A DNA stretch of 33,978 nt, from assembly GCA_023249105.1 (NCBI GenBank), contig JAHFDG010000044.1, positions 1 through 33,978 on the forward strand, written 5' to 3'. The notes below the pieces were generated by a model. It searched no databases. It was not told where the DNA came from and saw nothing but the letters and a program-made list of their open reading frames with translations. The DNA comes from Candidatus Methanoperedens sp. (GTDB lineage: Archaea > Halobacteriota > Methanosarcinia > Methanosarcinales > Methanoperedenaceae). Every line of letters starts with the position of its first letter. The first letter of the stretch is position 1. Below are positions 7,066-17,700 of this stretch, in pieces. Both the position numbers and the translations under genes were made by a program.

Positions 7066-8523
7066 ATGTCCCAAAAAATCCTGTTAATAACACCGCCTTA
7101 CCACTGCGGCGTACTGGAGTCGGCAGGCACATGGATGCCGCTTGGCATGGTGTACGTTGCAGGCAGCCTGCAAAATGCAGGGTACGAGGTCAGGATATAT
7201 GACGCCATGTCGAAGTTCCATACGTTTAAAGACATCAGGAACCACATAAAGGATTATTGCCCAGATGCAGTGGGGATGGCAGCTTATACATCAAGCGTTT
7301 ACGATGCCATCAGCGTCCTTAAAATAGCCAAAGAAGTCAATCCAGAGATAATTACGCTCCTCGGTGGCATACATCCTACTTTCTGCTGGGAAGAAATACT
7401 GCAAAAAGATGGAAGCACTGTGGATTACATAATACGGGGAGAGGGTGAAAAAACTACCACGGAACTTCTTGACCAGGTTTTTTCTGAAAAGAAACCTGAC
7501 GTGCCGGGAATTGCCTATGCGCGTGACGGGAAAATTATATGTACAAAACAACGCCCGCTTATCACCGACCTGGACGCCCTTCCTGCGGCGTGGAATCTTG
7601 TGGAGTGGCAGGATTATACATTCAAGACCAAAAAGAACTCCACGCTTGCGGTTGTGAGTTCTTCAAGGGGCTGCACGCAGAAGTGCACTTTCTGCTCACA
7701 GAGGCTTTTCTGGAGGGAACGATGGAGGGCGCGAAGCCCTGAGAATTTCGTATCCGAGCTTGAATACCTGAACGCTAATTTTGGCGTGGACGTGGCGATG
7801 ATTGCGGATGAAACCCCGACGTATGACCGCAAACGGTGGGAGGAAATCCTTGACCTCCTTATTGCAAAGAATCTTGACATTGAGCTTTTGATGGAAACAA
7901 GGGTGGATGACATCCTGCGGGATAAGGATATAATGGATAAATATGCAAAAGCGAAAGTCGTCCATATATATGTGGGAGCCGAATCTGTGAGCCAGAATAC
8001 CCTTGACCGTTATCATAAAAACCTGAAAGTTGAGGAGTCCAAAGAGGCGATTGACCTGATAAACAATGCAGGGATAATTTCGGAAACCTCTTTTGTCCTG
8101 GGAATGCCTGACGAAACACCACAGTCCATTGAGGCTACTATTAAACTGGCGAAGTACTATAATCCGGACCTTGCGTTTTTCCTGGCGATAGCCCCGTGGC
8201 CTTATTCTGATATTTATCCCGAACTTGCGCCGTATATTGAGGAATTTGATTATTCTAAATACAACCTTATTGAACCGATAGTCAAACCCATCAAGATGAC
8301 GCGTGAAGAGCTTAACAGGCATTTGCTCAAGGCATTTCGGGAGTTCTACATGGATAAGCTTGAAAGGATAGACGAGATGAGCGAGTTCAAGAAAAACTAC
8401 ATGATAGATGTCACGCGACTGCTCATCAACGATTCTTACCTCTCAAACCAGATGAAGGGGGAGATGCCGGAAAAGGTAAAACGGTTTATTGAAAAGTACA
8501 TAACAGATGTTAATACTGGTTGA
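7066..8523 (+). CDS. BchE-like cobalamin-dependent radical SAM enzyme
   Basis: This 485-residue protein has an N-terminal B12-binding domain (about 1-140; LLITPPYHCGVLESAG, LLGGIHPTF, IIRGEGE) and a radical SAM core with the cluster motif Cys203-x3-Cys207-x2-Cys210 (RGCTQKCTFCSQ). From memory it follows the BchE pattern closely, including FCSQ-x2-FWR, ADE-PT and a C-terminal APWPYSDIYPEL...KYNLIEPIVKP. BchE is the oxygen-independent Mg-protoporphyrin monomethyl ester cyclase of phototrophs. Nothing here suggests chlorophyll synthesis, so the substrate is unknown; a tetrapyrrole is plausible given the flanking cytochrome genes. The chosen ATG has GAGG upstream; a longer frame from 7006 would overlap the cytochrome gene. 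The 3' end overlaps the thioredoxin gene tail to tail by 14 bp. Confidence 0.88.
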   Translation: MSQKILLITPPYHCGVLESAGTWMPLGMVYVAGSLQNAGYEVRIYDAMSKFHTFKDIRNHIKDYCPDAVGMAAYTSSVYDAISVLKIAKEVNPEIITLLGGIHPTFCWEEILQKDGSTVDYIIRGEGEKTTTELLDQVFSEKKPDVPGIAYARDGKIICTKQRPLITDLDALPAAWNLVEWQDYTFKTKKNSTLAVVSSSRGCTQKCTFCSQRLFWRERWRARSPENFVSELEYLNANFGVDVAMIADETPTYDRKRWEEILDLLIAKNLDIELLMETRVDDILRDKDIMDKYAKAKVVHIYVGAESVSQNTLDRYHKNLKVEESKEAIDLINNAGIISETSFVLGMPDETPQSIEATIKLAKYYNPDLAFFLAIAPWPYSDIYPELAPYIEEFDYSKYNLIEPIVKPIKMTREELNRHLLKAFREFYMDKLERIDEMSEFKKNYMIDVTRLLINDSYLSNQMKGEMPEKVKRFIEKYITDVNTG

Positions 8524-8983
8524 GTTTTGATTTTGCCAGAATCTCATTTAATTTAATCAGGAACTCATCAGTTGGAAGGTATCCCGGGATTCTTGATATC
8601 TCTTCGCCGTCTTTTGTAAAGAAAATCATATACGGAGTGCTTCGCACATTGAGGTTGAGAGCAACATTTTTTTGTTTAAAGGTATCTATTGATACAATGA
8701 CAAAATTTTTCTTGAGTATATCCACGACCATTTTGTCGGATAATGCTTCTTCTTCGAATTTTTTGCACCAGTAGCACGTTTCAGACCTGAAATAAAGGAA
8801 AATCGGTTTGCTAAGATTCTTTGATTCATTAATTCCAGTGTCTATTGATGTATAAAACGACAGCTTGCCAAGTTTAATATATTCCCCTTCGTTTTTTGAA
8901 AGTGCAGCCTCTACCCAGTTCGCAATGAGAAACAGGGCTAAACCAAGGACAATGACCGATATTAGTTTATTTCTTGGCGTCAT
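8510..8983 (-). CDS. membrane-anchored thioredoxin-like protein
   Basis: This 157-residue protein has an N-terminal membrane helix (about 7-25) and an extracytoplasmic thioredoxin fold. The redox pair is Cys70-Tyr-Trp-Cys73 (SETCYWCKKFEEE) and the cis-proline loop is RSTPYM (Pro117). It resembles the DsbD gamma/thioredoxin_7 group. In system II cytochrome c assembly a thioredoxin of this kind keeps the apocytochrome CxxCH cysteines reduced, and its placement next to ccsB supports that job. It is divergent from ccsB, with TATA boxes almost touching at 9012-9030. No Shine-Dalgarno site is visible and the TATA box lies about 30 bp upstream, so the mRNA is probably leaderless. Confidence 0.87.
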   Translation of the reverse strand: MTPRNKLISVIVLGLALFLIANWVEAALSKNEGEYIKLGKLSFYTSIDTGINESKNLSKPIFLYFRSETCYWCKKFEEEALSDKMVVDILKKNFVIVSIDTFKQKNVALNLNVRSTPYMIFFTKDGEEISRIPGYLPTDEFLIKLNEILAKSKLNQY

Positions 8984-9011
8984 TTTAAGCTGTGTTTACA
9001 TCGTCTGCAAA

Positions 9012-9030
9012 GCTATTTATAGGTTTATAT
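9012..9030. promoter_or_regulatory. back-to-back TATA boxes of a divergent promoter
   Basis: On the minus strand CCTATAAATAG lies about 30-40 bp upstream of the thioredoxin ATG at 8983. Immediately beside it on the plus strand, GTTTATATGAG (9022-9032) points toward ccsB at 9100. The two boxes cannot easily be occupied at the same time, so thioredoxin and ccsBA expression may compete or be switched together. Confidence 0.5.
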
Positions 9031-9099
9031 GAGATTAATCTATAATGCTGAAAATCCATTCTAATAAACAAAATTATATGGTTCAGGAAAGATAAAATA

Positions 9100-10503
9100 A
9101 TGGATTTTGTTACTGGAAAAAAAATTGCCAATTTTTTTAAATCCCGGAAACTCGCTGTTGTTCTTATTTTCCTCATTATCTTATTTTCGATAATCGGGAC
9201 ACATATACCCCAGAAATCTGCTCTTAAACCTGACGTATATAATACATGGAAAGCTAATCATCCTGCACAGGCATATTACTTTGAGAAACTTGGTCTGACG
9301 CATCTGTTCTCATCTTTTATATTTGTAAGCCTTGCATTGCTGCTTTTCATCAATACGCTGTTCTGCACTAAGAATATGCTAACGGGTGTTTATCGAAGGC
9401 TGGGGAATCAGCAATTCCAGAAAAAAGCATACATCAGCGAACTTGAAAACAGTACGACGCTCCAGACAGAAAAAGGGATTATGGACGTTATATCCGATGT
9501 AAGTTCTGTACTTAAGCACGAAGGGTATAAAGTATCTCAAGAAGATAATTGCATTTTTGCTGAAAAAAACAGGTTCGGTATAATTGGCACGTCGTTTTTC
9601 CACTTGTGCATACTTTTTATCATACTGGCTGCGGTTTATGGCAGCACAGGCAGGATGGAGGGGGATATAAGGTTAATAGAAGGACAGGCTCTCTCAGAGG
9701 AGCATGGGAATTATATTTTTGTTAACGAAGGTCCTTTCTTTAATGAGAATCACCAGAAATTCGATATTTCTCTTGAGAAATTCTATCCCGATTATAAGGA
9801 TGAAGCAGGGACGCCGCTGGGGCCGGCAGGAAAGCTTGCCATAACAGAGAATGGCCAGAAAGTGAAAACGGATATGGTTTATCTGAATAACCTGATGACT
9901 TATAAGGGGTATACCTTTCTTGGAAATGTATATGGCCTGGCGCCGTTATTGATTTTAAGGAATCCTGACGGAACTGTGTATTCAGGATCATATATAACAG
10001 CTTCTGACCTTGATAAAAGCGGAAGATATGTTGCATCGTTTGATCTGGGCGATACAGGGATTGAAGGGGGATTGATGGTTTACATGACTTCGCCTTTAAC
10101 ACAAAAAATTACGGAATCCGGCGCTGAGCAAACACCAATCATGTTCTTGAAGTTGTTCTACAAAGGAAAAGAGATATACGATGGAACTCTCAGGCTCAAC
10201 GAGACCATTAAGATATCCGATATGTACCTTGGTTTTTATGATATTAAATACTGGAGTAATTTTTATGTTGTGAAGGATGAAGGCATTCTTCCTGTATATG
10301 CTGGAATCGGGCTGCTAACCTTCAGCCTTGTAATGATTTTCTTTATTGTCCCTAAGAGGGTCTGGATTGAGGTTACGGAAAATGAGAATGCAACGGAGAT
10401 TTATATTGGTGGGCGAGCGGATAAGTTCAGGTTTTTATACGAAGAAGAATATAGCAGCCTTGTAAATAAAATAGAAGAAAGGTTGAACCATGGGACAAAT
10501 TGA
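9100..10503 (+). CDS. ccsB: cytochrome c biogenesis protein CcsB (ResB family)
   Basis: This 467-residue protein belongs to the ResB/CcsB family, one half of the system II heme lyase that attaches heme to CxxCH motifs outside the membrane. The family opening is visible (FFKSRKLAVVLIFLIILFSIIGTHIPQ), followed by helices at about 68-88 and 162-180, a large external beta-rich domain (about 190-405), and a final helix near 408-428. The external part includes the ResB-like phrase TFLGNVYGLAPLLILRNPDG. The gene overlaps the next one by 14 bp, so CcsB and CcsA are translationally linked. It is the obvious assembly factor for the many cytochromes encoded on either side. Confidence 0.9.
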   Translation: MDFVTGKKIANFFKSRKLAVVLIFLIILFSIIGTHIPQKSALKPDVYNTWKANHPAQAYYFEKLGLTHLFSSFIFVSLALLLFINTLFCTKNMLTGVYRRLGNQQFQKKAYISELENSTTLQTEKGIMDVISDVSSVLKHEGYKVSQEDNCIFAEKNRFGIIGTSFFHLCILFIILAAVYGSTGRMEGDIRLIEGQALSEEHGNYIFVNEGPFFNENHQKFDISLEKFYPDYKDEAGTPLGPAGKLAITENGQKVKTDMVYLNNLMTYKGYTFLGNVYGLAPLLILRNPDGTVYSGSYITASDLDKSGRYVASFDLGDTGIEGGLMVYMTSPLTQKITESGAEQTPIMFLKLFYKGKEIYDGTLRLNETIKISDMYLGFYDIKYWSNFYVVKDEGILPVYAGIGLLTFSLVMIFFIVPKRVWIEVTENENATEIYIGGRADKFRFLYEEEYSSLVNKIEERLNHGTN

Positions 10504-11326
10504 TTGGATAATGTATCTCGCCGCCACAACGCTCTATGCTTTGAGTTCGGTCATATATATATACTGTATCGTATTCAAGAAAGAAGATAGAATAAATTTT
10601 GCAGTGAGCAGCGCAATTATCGGATTGTTATTCCACAGTGTAGCCATAGCTATGAGATGGATAGAAGTAGAGCATGGTCCTTACATAAGCATGTTCGAGA
10701 TATTATCAAAATATGCATGGTTTTCGGTGGTTATTTTCCTGTTAGCCCAGCAAAAATATGAAAAGATAAAGAGCGCAGGTTTTATAGTGATGCCTGCATC
10801 CTTTTTAATGATGGCTATAGGTTCAACTTATTCAAGGGACGCCCAGCTACTCTCCGCCTCGCTTCGCAGTTACTGGTTGATAGCGCATGCGGGTTTTGCA
10901 AGCATCGCCTTCGGGTCGATAATTGTTGCGGTAGGCGCTGCAGTTCTTTATATCCTGAAAGAGAAGCGCTTAAATACTGGCGTTTCGGATTCATTTTACG
11001 ACAGGCTGCCTCCTTTAAAAGTCATGGATGACCTCATGTATCGTTTTGTGGCATTGGGCTTCTTCTCTCTTACGATTATGATAGCAGCCGGCGCTATCTG
11101 GGCGAACCAGACGTGGGGCAGGTACTGGGGCTGGGACCCCACGGAAACATGGTCTTTGATTACATGGTTTACATACGCGATTTGCCTGCATCTGCGGATG
11201 AATGCGGGATGGACAGGAAAAAGGATTGCATGGCTTATCATTTTTAGCATATTCATACTTGCATTTTCGGCGTTTGGTGTCGGGTATGTGTATAGCGGGC
11301 GTCATACGGATTATTTGACTTCGTGA
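10490..11326 (+). CDS. ccsA: cytochrome c biogenesis protein CcsA (heme handling protein)
   Basis: This 278-residue integral membrane protein with about eight helices is the heme-handling partner of CcsB. The tryptophan-rich WWD heme-binding signature is clear from residue 209 (WGRYWGWDPTETWSLITWF). Histidines expected to ligate heme are seen in FHSVAIAMRW, LIAHAGFAS and CLHLRM. CcsA with CcsB exports heme and joins it to apocytochromes. It starts inside the end of ccsB and is followed at once by a T-rich stretch, so the ccsBA transcript probably ends before the giant cytochrome gene, which then has its own promoter. Confidence 0.94.
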   Translation: MGQIDWIMYLAATTLYALSSVIYIYCIVFKKEDRINFAVSSAIIGLLFHSVAIAMRWIEVEHGPYISMFEILSKYAWFSVVIFLLAQQKYEKIKSAGFIVMPASFLMMAIGSTYSRDAQLLSASLRSYWLIAHAGFASIAFGSIIVAVGAAVLYILKEKRLNTGVSDSFYDRLPPLKVMDDLMYRFVALGFFSLTIMIAAGAIWANQTWGRYWGWDPTETWSLITWFTYAICLHLRMNAGWTGKRIAWLIIFSIFILAFSAFGVGYVYSGRHTDYLTS

Positions 11327-11330
11327 AGAT

Positions 11331-11345
11331 ATTTTTTTTTATATA
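11331..11345 (+). terminator. oligo-T terminator after ccsBA
   Basis: A run of nine T (11332-11340) followed by ATATATTTTT begins 5 bp after the ccsA stop codon. U-rich runs like this end transcription in archaea without needing a hairpin. Confidence 0.5.
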
Positions 11346-11399
11346 TTTTTGCTTGACATTGTCACATTTCAGAGCAAATGAATTATTTCAGACGGGATA

Positions 11400-11445
11400 A
11401 CAGGATAAAACAGGATTGTGTATAAAATCATCCTGTTAATCCTGT
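11400..11445. repeat. double inverted repeat ACAGGAT/ATCCTGT
   Basis: ACAGGAT occurs at 11400-11406 and again at 11410-11416. Its reverse complement ATCCTGT occurs at 11430-11436 and 11439-11445. The result is an imperfect hairpin with a 13-nt loop. Similar CAGGAT-rich tracts are common as intergenic repeats in many prokaryotes. Confidence 0.7.
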
Positions 11446-11707
11446 CCGAATCGCTCATAACAAGTCGCTATTTTAAGACAGAATACTTAGTAAAACCGAA
11501 GCACATATAAATTATACAGCTTTAACGGTATAATCTGGCAAAGTCAAGTTAGGACTAAAACCCCAATATCAGAATCCGGATTGATAACTAATATTCATGA
11601 AATTAAAATCATGTAAACCTATTTATTTTGAACGTGCATAAATAACAATTAAGGTGATATGAAAACAGGATTGGAAAGAAAACAATGCAGAAAGTCAAGG
11701 TCAAAAA

Positions 11708-14700
11708 ATGGATGTTTTACGAGATAAAGAAGGCCTCTCGAATGTCAGGCTAATAATACTTGTGTTTGTAGTTTTATCAGGTATAGCCGCGGCTTTATTG
11801 TATTTTCCTCCAATCCCAACCCGTACTGAAGCGCTAAAAACAAGCGGTGAAATAACATTCGCAGACAGTGCAGGAAATCCGCTAAGCGGCGCAATGACTC
11901 TAAGCGGCGAAGGGATATCAAGCGGACCGCCAAAACCGAATGTAAACCTTATAAGCTGGACACAAATCCCTAACGCCACAATCAATTATGATGCTTTATC
12001 CACAAAGAGCCTTTCAATCAACCTTCGGATTTCAGGGGATTCGCCAAAAGGCACGGTAGTACTGGAAAATTACGGCACAACTCTCCCCGGAAGCGTGAAC
12101 ATAACCGCGCCAGAGACGCCTGTAAAGTACGTGGAAATCAACTCCAGCAGCGTTTCCTTTGCTGATGCCGGTATATCTATAAAATACACGGATGCGGAAG
12201 TCAGCGGGCTGGATGTGAATAACCTTGCTATATATTATTATGACGGCGTTTTACAGGCATGGACTGAACTGCCCACCTCAATTGATATCGGGAATAATAT
12301 CCTCACCGCGACCGTGAACTCCCTGGGTTTCTTTTCTGTGAGCACAAGGATACCGCAAGGAATAGAAGTCCATGATACAAATAAAATTTCGGTAATAAGT
12401 AACATAAAGATATACGATGAAGCAAAAACGCTGAAGAAGGAAGCAAAGACCGATAAGCTGTCAACGGTTGAGGTTCCAGACAGGGGAGAGCTTGAGGTTG
12501 ATGCGCTTGCAAGCAAGAACGTGGCGGTCAAGCTCAAGGTCAATAAGGCAAACAAGGGCGCAATCATATTGGATGATTTCGGAAAGAAGAACCCGAGTTC
12601 AATTCCGCTTCCGGGAATGGCTGTGAAATTCGTGGAAATCGGCGCAAGCGGCATCTCGTTCTCTTCCGCCAATATAACCATACGCTACACCGACGCTGAA
12701 TTAATCGGCGGGAGCGAAGACGCTCTTACCATTTATCACTGGAACGGGGCTTCATGGGATGCCGTACCCACAGTAATAGATAAGGTAAACAAGACCCTCA
12801 GCGCCAGCACGGCATCGCTTTCGTTATGGGGGGTTGCAACACTTTACCGGCAGGCTCTGCGGTGCGATGCTGGCACTTCCATTGGTGCTGATACAACTAA
12901 TTTTACATGCACCACGGCTTCCACTCCTTATGACATAGGATTACTCCTGGATAATACTGCCGGGATAAGCACTGTTATTCGAATCGGAACTGCCGCAAAT
13001 GGGCCATGGATTTATGCTTATTTTATAAATAACACTGCGTTTTACACCGATGTAAATGTTACAGGTTATTCAGCTTCAATTTCTATGAGAGTAACAACAT
13101 CTGGCAGAACTGATTATGGATGGTATGAATTAGGATATTATGATCCAAATGGAGCTTCAGGTAATTTTGTCGGCTTATTCAATTCAACGGCAGCATCAAC
13201 GACTGCAACGGCACAGACATCATATGCAATATCATTTAATGGCAAATCAGGAGTTATTCCAGCCAATAAAAAATTAGCGATTAGAGTATGGACGAATGCC
13301 ACGGGTGGAACCGACAGACCTTATTTTTATTCATTTAGTACGGCAGCTGCCGCTAATAGCTCGTTTGATATAAGCATTGCTTACGCGAACTCTTATATCT
13401 CAGGCTATGTTACAAACAAATCCAGCGGTCTTCCATTAAGCGGCGCGACAGTCCAGACAAATACCAGCCTGACCACGACCACGAATGCATCTGGCGGATA
13501 TAATTTCACAGGCTTATCCAACGGAACATACAATATAAATGCAAGCCTCCAAAACTATGCCACCAATTCCATAAACGTAACAATTAACGACAATAATAAC
13601 AATACTGCAAACATCTCACTGACGCCTCTTCCAACCTACCTGTTATCAGGCTATGTTACCAATGCTTCAAACGGCGCCGCTATATCCGGCGCCACGATTA
13701 CCACGAACACAAGCCAGACAACCACCACAAACGCAACAGGCTACTACAATTTCACTTTGAGCAACGGCACTTATATTATAACAGCCAGCATGGCAGGATA
13801 CAGCGGTAACTCTACCACGCAAGCAATAAATGGCGCTGCGGTGAGCGGTGTAAATATCATGCTTACGCCCACGCCCCCGGTATCGGGGAAGATACTGGTT
13901 GCAACGAACAGGTTCGTAATTCTGGACGATCCCAACGATGCGGGGGGGCAGGTTGTTACAGGGTCGGGATTCCAGGTACCCACTCCAAACGACTGGGGAA
14001 GCAGGAGCACCGTATGGGCAGGCATAGCCACCACCATAAATGCCACAGCGATGTACATAGATAACAACGGGTTTCCGGTCTCAGGAAAAGTCATAAACTT
14101 CACAATATACTGGCCAAACGGGACAGCTTTAACTACTGTAAAGGATACTACGAACTCGCGTGGTCTTGCCAATTTCAGCTATAATCTTGATAATAAGAAC
14201 TTCTATGGACGCTGGGCAGTAAGGGCAGAAAATGGCAGTTTAGGTTCAAACACCAGCTTTATCTACAACTGGTGGGGATGCTCATGGAGCGGCGGCACTT
14301 GTGGGAACCAGCATTCGAGTGTGAATCCTACAACAGGTGCCACTGCCAACTCCCCATATCTAAGCGGCAGGGATACAACAACAACAGCAAACTCTGCACA
14401 CACAAGCCATGGTGCAGGCTGGACTAACAGTGATACTAACGCCTGCACACACTGCCACCAGTCCTTTGATAATAATACCGGTGACGCATATACCGCAAGA
14501 TACGATAACCATCCAGCCGATGTTCACCGTAATATAAGTTGCGACAATGCTAATTGTCATGGTACTTATACCACACATGGTACAAATATGCTTGTTTACT
14601 CCTGCTACAACTCAGGATGCCACGGTAATGCAACAGCTTGGGACAGGACGGACATCTCAAACAAGTCCACGCTCAACAGCGCCACGGTCTCGACTGCCGT

Positions 14701-17700
14701 GAGCATTTATTCCTACAACAACGCCTCAACCTTCAACGCAACCTTCCATACTCCCAGTTCCACAGTGCCCTGTATCATCTGCCACGGTCCGATGCACAAC
14801 ATCTCCAAGCCTGACCAAAACAACATCACAAGGTTTACACGTAATAACATTACCGAAGATTCCCAATGCACAACCTGCCATTCAAGCTACACCGAGCATA
14901 ACTCAAGCAATACCACCTCAGGCGGCGTTAACTGCACACTCTGCCACAGCGATGATGTGCATGACATACAGGTATTTGCACAGAACGCCACGTATGTGGA
15001 CTTAAATCGTTCCAGTCCAAATCCTGCCAGAGGCAACTGCACCAACTGCCACCAAAACGCCACGTTCTTCGCTGCTCTTGAAGCGCAGCCAAAAGCGGGC
15101 AATTACACAGGAAGAGATCCTCCGCAGGTCGCAGTTCCCCTGGAGCACAGCAACGACCCAAGCGCAGGCGCAAAGTGGAAACAGACGTACTGGACCACCA
15201 GCGACCAGCTTACATGGTGTATCTACTGCCATGGCGATACAAAACACAGTTCAATCGCCCTTGGCAGACCTGCAAGCTGGGATGGGAATAACAACGTGAA
15301 TTCATCGCTTACGCCCGGCAGCACCACGTGGTGCGCAGGCTGCCATTGGAAGGGATACGCCAGCGGCGCGAGTACCTATAACGACATGGTAAGTACATTC
15401 ACAGGAGCGGGTTTATTAGTTCCGCCTGAAATCAGCGGCAATAGTACATACGGCGCCAACACCAGCATCTACGAATACACCAACCATTCGCTTTACACAG
15501 GTTTCTCCTCCAACCTGAACGACTCCACATGCGACCGCTGCCATGGCTATAATTATCCCTTTACCACCATAACCCAGCTCATGCACAACCAGAGCAGGGT
15601 AGGCGGAGCCAACTGCGCAGACTGCCATGACATAGGAGGCATTGCCTTACTGGCTCATGTGAATGTGACAGCAGCAAACGATACCAACGCCATACACAAG
15701 AACCTCAACATAAACGCTGCTCATGTGTTGAACTTAACAGTATATTACGATAACAATAAGCGCTGCTGGGCCTGTCATGGAAACGGGAGCGAGCCTTCAA
15801 CGCCCAACGCCCATCCTACCAGCTACAAAATGCCGGATAACTGCACGGACTGTCATATACAATCCGTCACGCAGAACTTCAATTTCACACCTAACAATAC
15901 CCTGCTCAATGTCACTGAGCATTACTGGAACGCAGCCGATATACATACGCCTGCGGTCTCTGCCTGCTACGCCTGCCACAACAGGAGCGAGATGCTCATT
16001 CCTGCAAACGACCCTGACGCAGGAAGCGGCGCAGTCTATGGAGGAGCCAACGGCGGCAGTAACAGCAGCAGCCACTATGGAAAGAAACGGGCGGATTTGA
16101 GAATCGGGATAAGCGCAAATTGTTCATACTGCCACCAGAATACGAGCACTGCATTTGCAACAGCCATGCTGGACCCTGCCTATAACAGCAGCATCAGTAA
16201 CCACAGCCTGAATTACCCCGCATCCAATCCCCCCTGTACCCAGTGCCATAATACGGGCTGGATACACAACAGCACATTAATCAGACCTGTCCTTAACCTT
16301 CCTAACTCAAGCTACTGCCTGGCATGCCACGGTACGGGCGGCAGCGCCACTATCAAGAATTTAGAGAGGCACAACAGCACATCCCTGACCGCTCTTAACT
16401 GTACAAACTGCCACCTCAACACAAGCCGCAGCATCCATCCGGTGCGGTACCTCCAGCAGGACGGCTCCAGCTTCAGCACATTGAAGACAAATGCAGTCAA
16501 CTGCACAACATGCCACCAGGGCACGGGATTAACCAATTTCAGCAACGCCACGAAAATCCCAACACCAATTAACCACAGTACCAATCCCTACAACGGGTCC
16601 CTGTGGAACAGCACGCCCGGCTACTGGACAAACACCAGCCCGCAGAGCGCCTGCAACTACTGCCACAACAAGTCCGCGCTTCACAACTCTTCAGGGCTGG
16701 GCTATATCTCACTCATCCAGGGCGGCAACACCAAGAACCAGAGCTTAAGCGGCGGCTACTGGTGTGCGAACTGCCATTACAACGGCTCGGCGCCAGGCGG
16801 CAAATACAGCTATAATGGTAACCTGTTCACTCCCCATCCGCCTGAAGTAAACAACAAGAGCGGTCTCGTCCCGCAATCTGCCAGGGACGGTACAAGTTTC
16901 ATCAATCACTCATGGGCACTCGCGACCTCCTACGACGATGCCAGGTGCAAGGCATGCCACAACAACAGCATCCTGGATGGAGGGAATTCCACATCGCGGT
17001 ACTTTAGCCATGACGTCAGGCCGGGCGGCCCCGATTGTCTTGCCTGCCACGACATTAATGGAACCGGAGCACCCCCCGACAAGAAAATAAACGCCAGTGC
17101 CATGCTGCTGGGCGTACACAAAAACCTGAACCAAAACGCCACCAACACTACAATATTAAACTCGCTCAACAAAGGCTGCTGGGCATGTCATGGAATCGGC
17201 ACCGAGCCGACCGGTCATCCTGCCAATTACAAGTCGCCATATGCGTGCGTAGAATGCCATAACGCTACAACGAATTTCACAAGTCCAAACATCACGCTTC
17301 AGAACGAAATAACAAGAAAGAAAACCTATAACCACATACCTTATAATTATACCCTTAGCGGCCCAACAGGTTACGGTTACAAAATTACCTCAGACTACTG
17401 GAACACTTCGGTGAACTGTACTGCATGCCATAGTAAGAGCACAGTATACTTCAACGTCACATTCACCACAACCAATTCGCTGGCAGCCAATATCTCGCAT
17501 TACGCCAACAAATCCAACCTGATTTCTCCTACAAAAACCTGTACCCTTTGCCACAAATCCCCTGAAAACTCAACCAACTGGTATGCCAACCTCACAAGAC
17601 ATCCTGCGAAAAGCCAGAACGTGAGCTTCTGTGCCAACTGCCACAACACCAACGACACAAACGTAACCACGTTCCACTCTCAACCGTTGTTCTATTCATA

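Larger units (their letters stand above)
11327..11707. other. intergenic region upstream of the giant cytochrome gene
   Basis: This stretch of about 380 bp holds the ccsA terminator, a double inverted repeat (11400-11445), and AT-rich sites that could be promoters: CACATATAAATT near 11500 and CTATTTATTTTG near 11618. AAGGTGAT at 11651 is followed by an ATG at 11659 opening a 22-codon frame that ends inside the start of the giant gene. That frame is probably chance, but a coupling leader cannot be excluded. No other gene is seen. Confidence 0.6.

Noticed and set aside
11659-11727. 22-codon frame just before the giant cytochrome gene
   Set aside because: AAGGTG lies too close to its ATG and the sequence has no recognisable feature. 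A leader peptide is possible but unsupported.
14271-14314. Possible additional heme site in the giant cytochrome (CSWSGGTCGNQH)
   Set aside because: The last part is C-x3-H, not C-H, so it does not form a heme attachment motif. The 50-site count excludes it.
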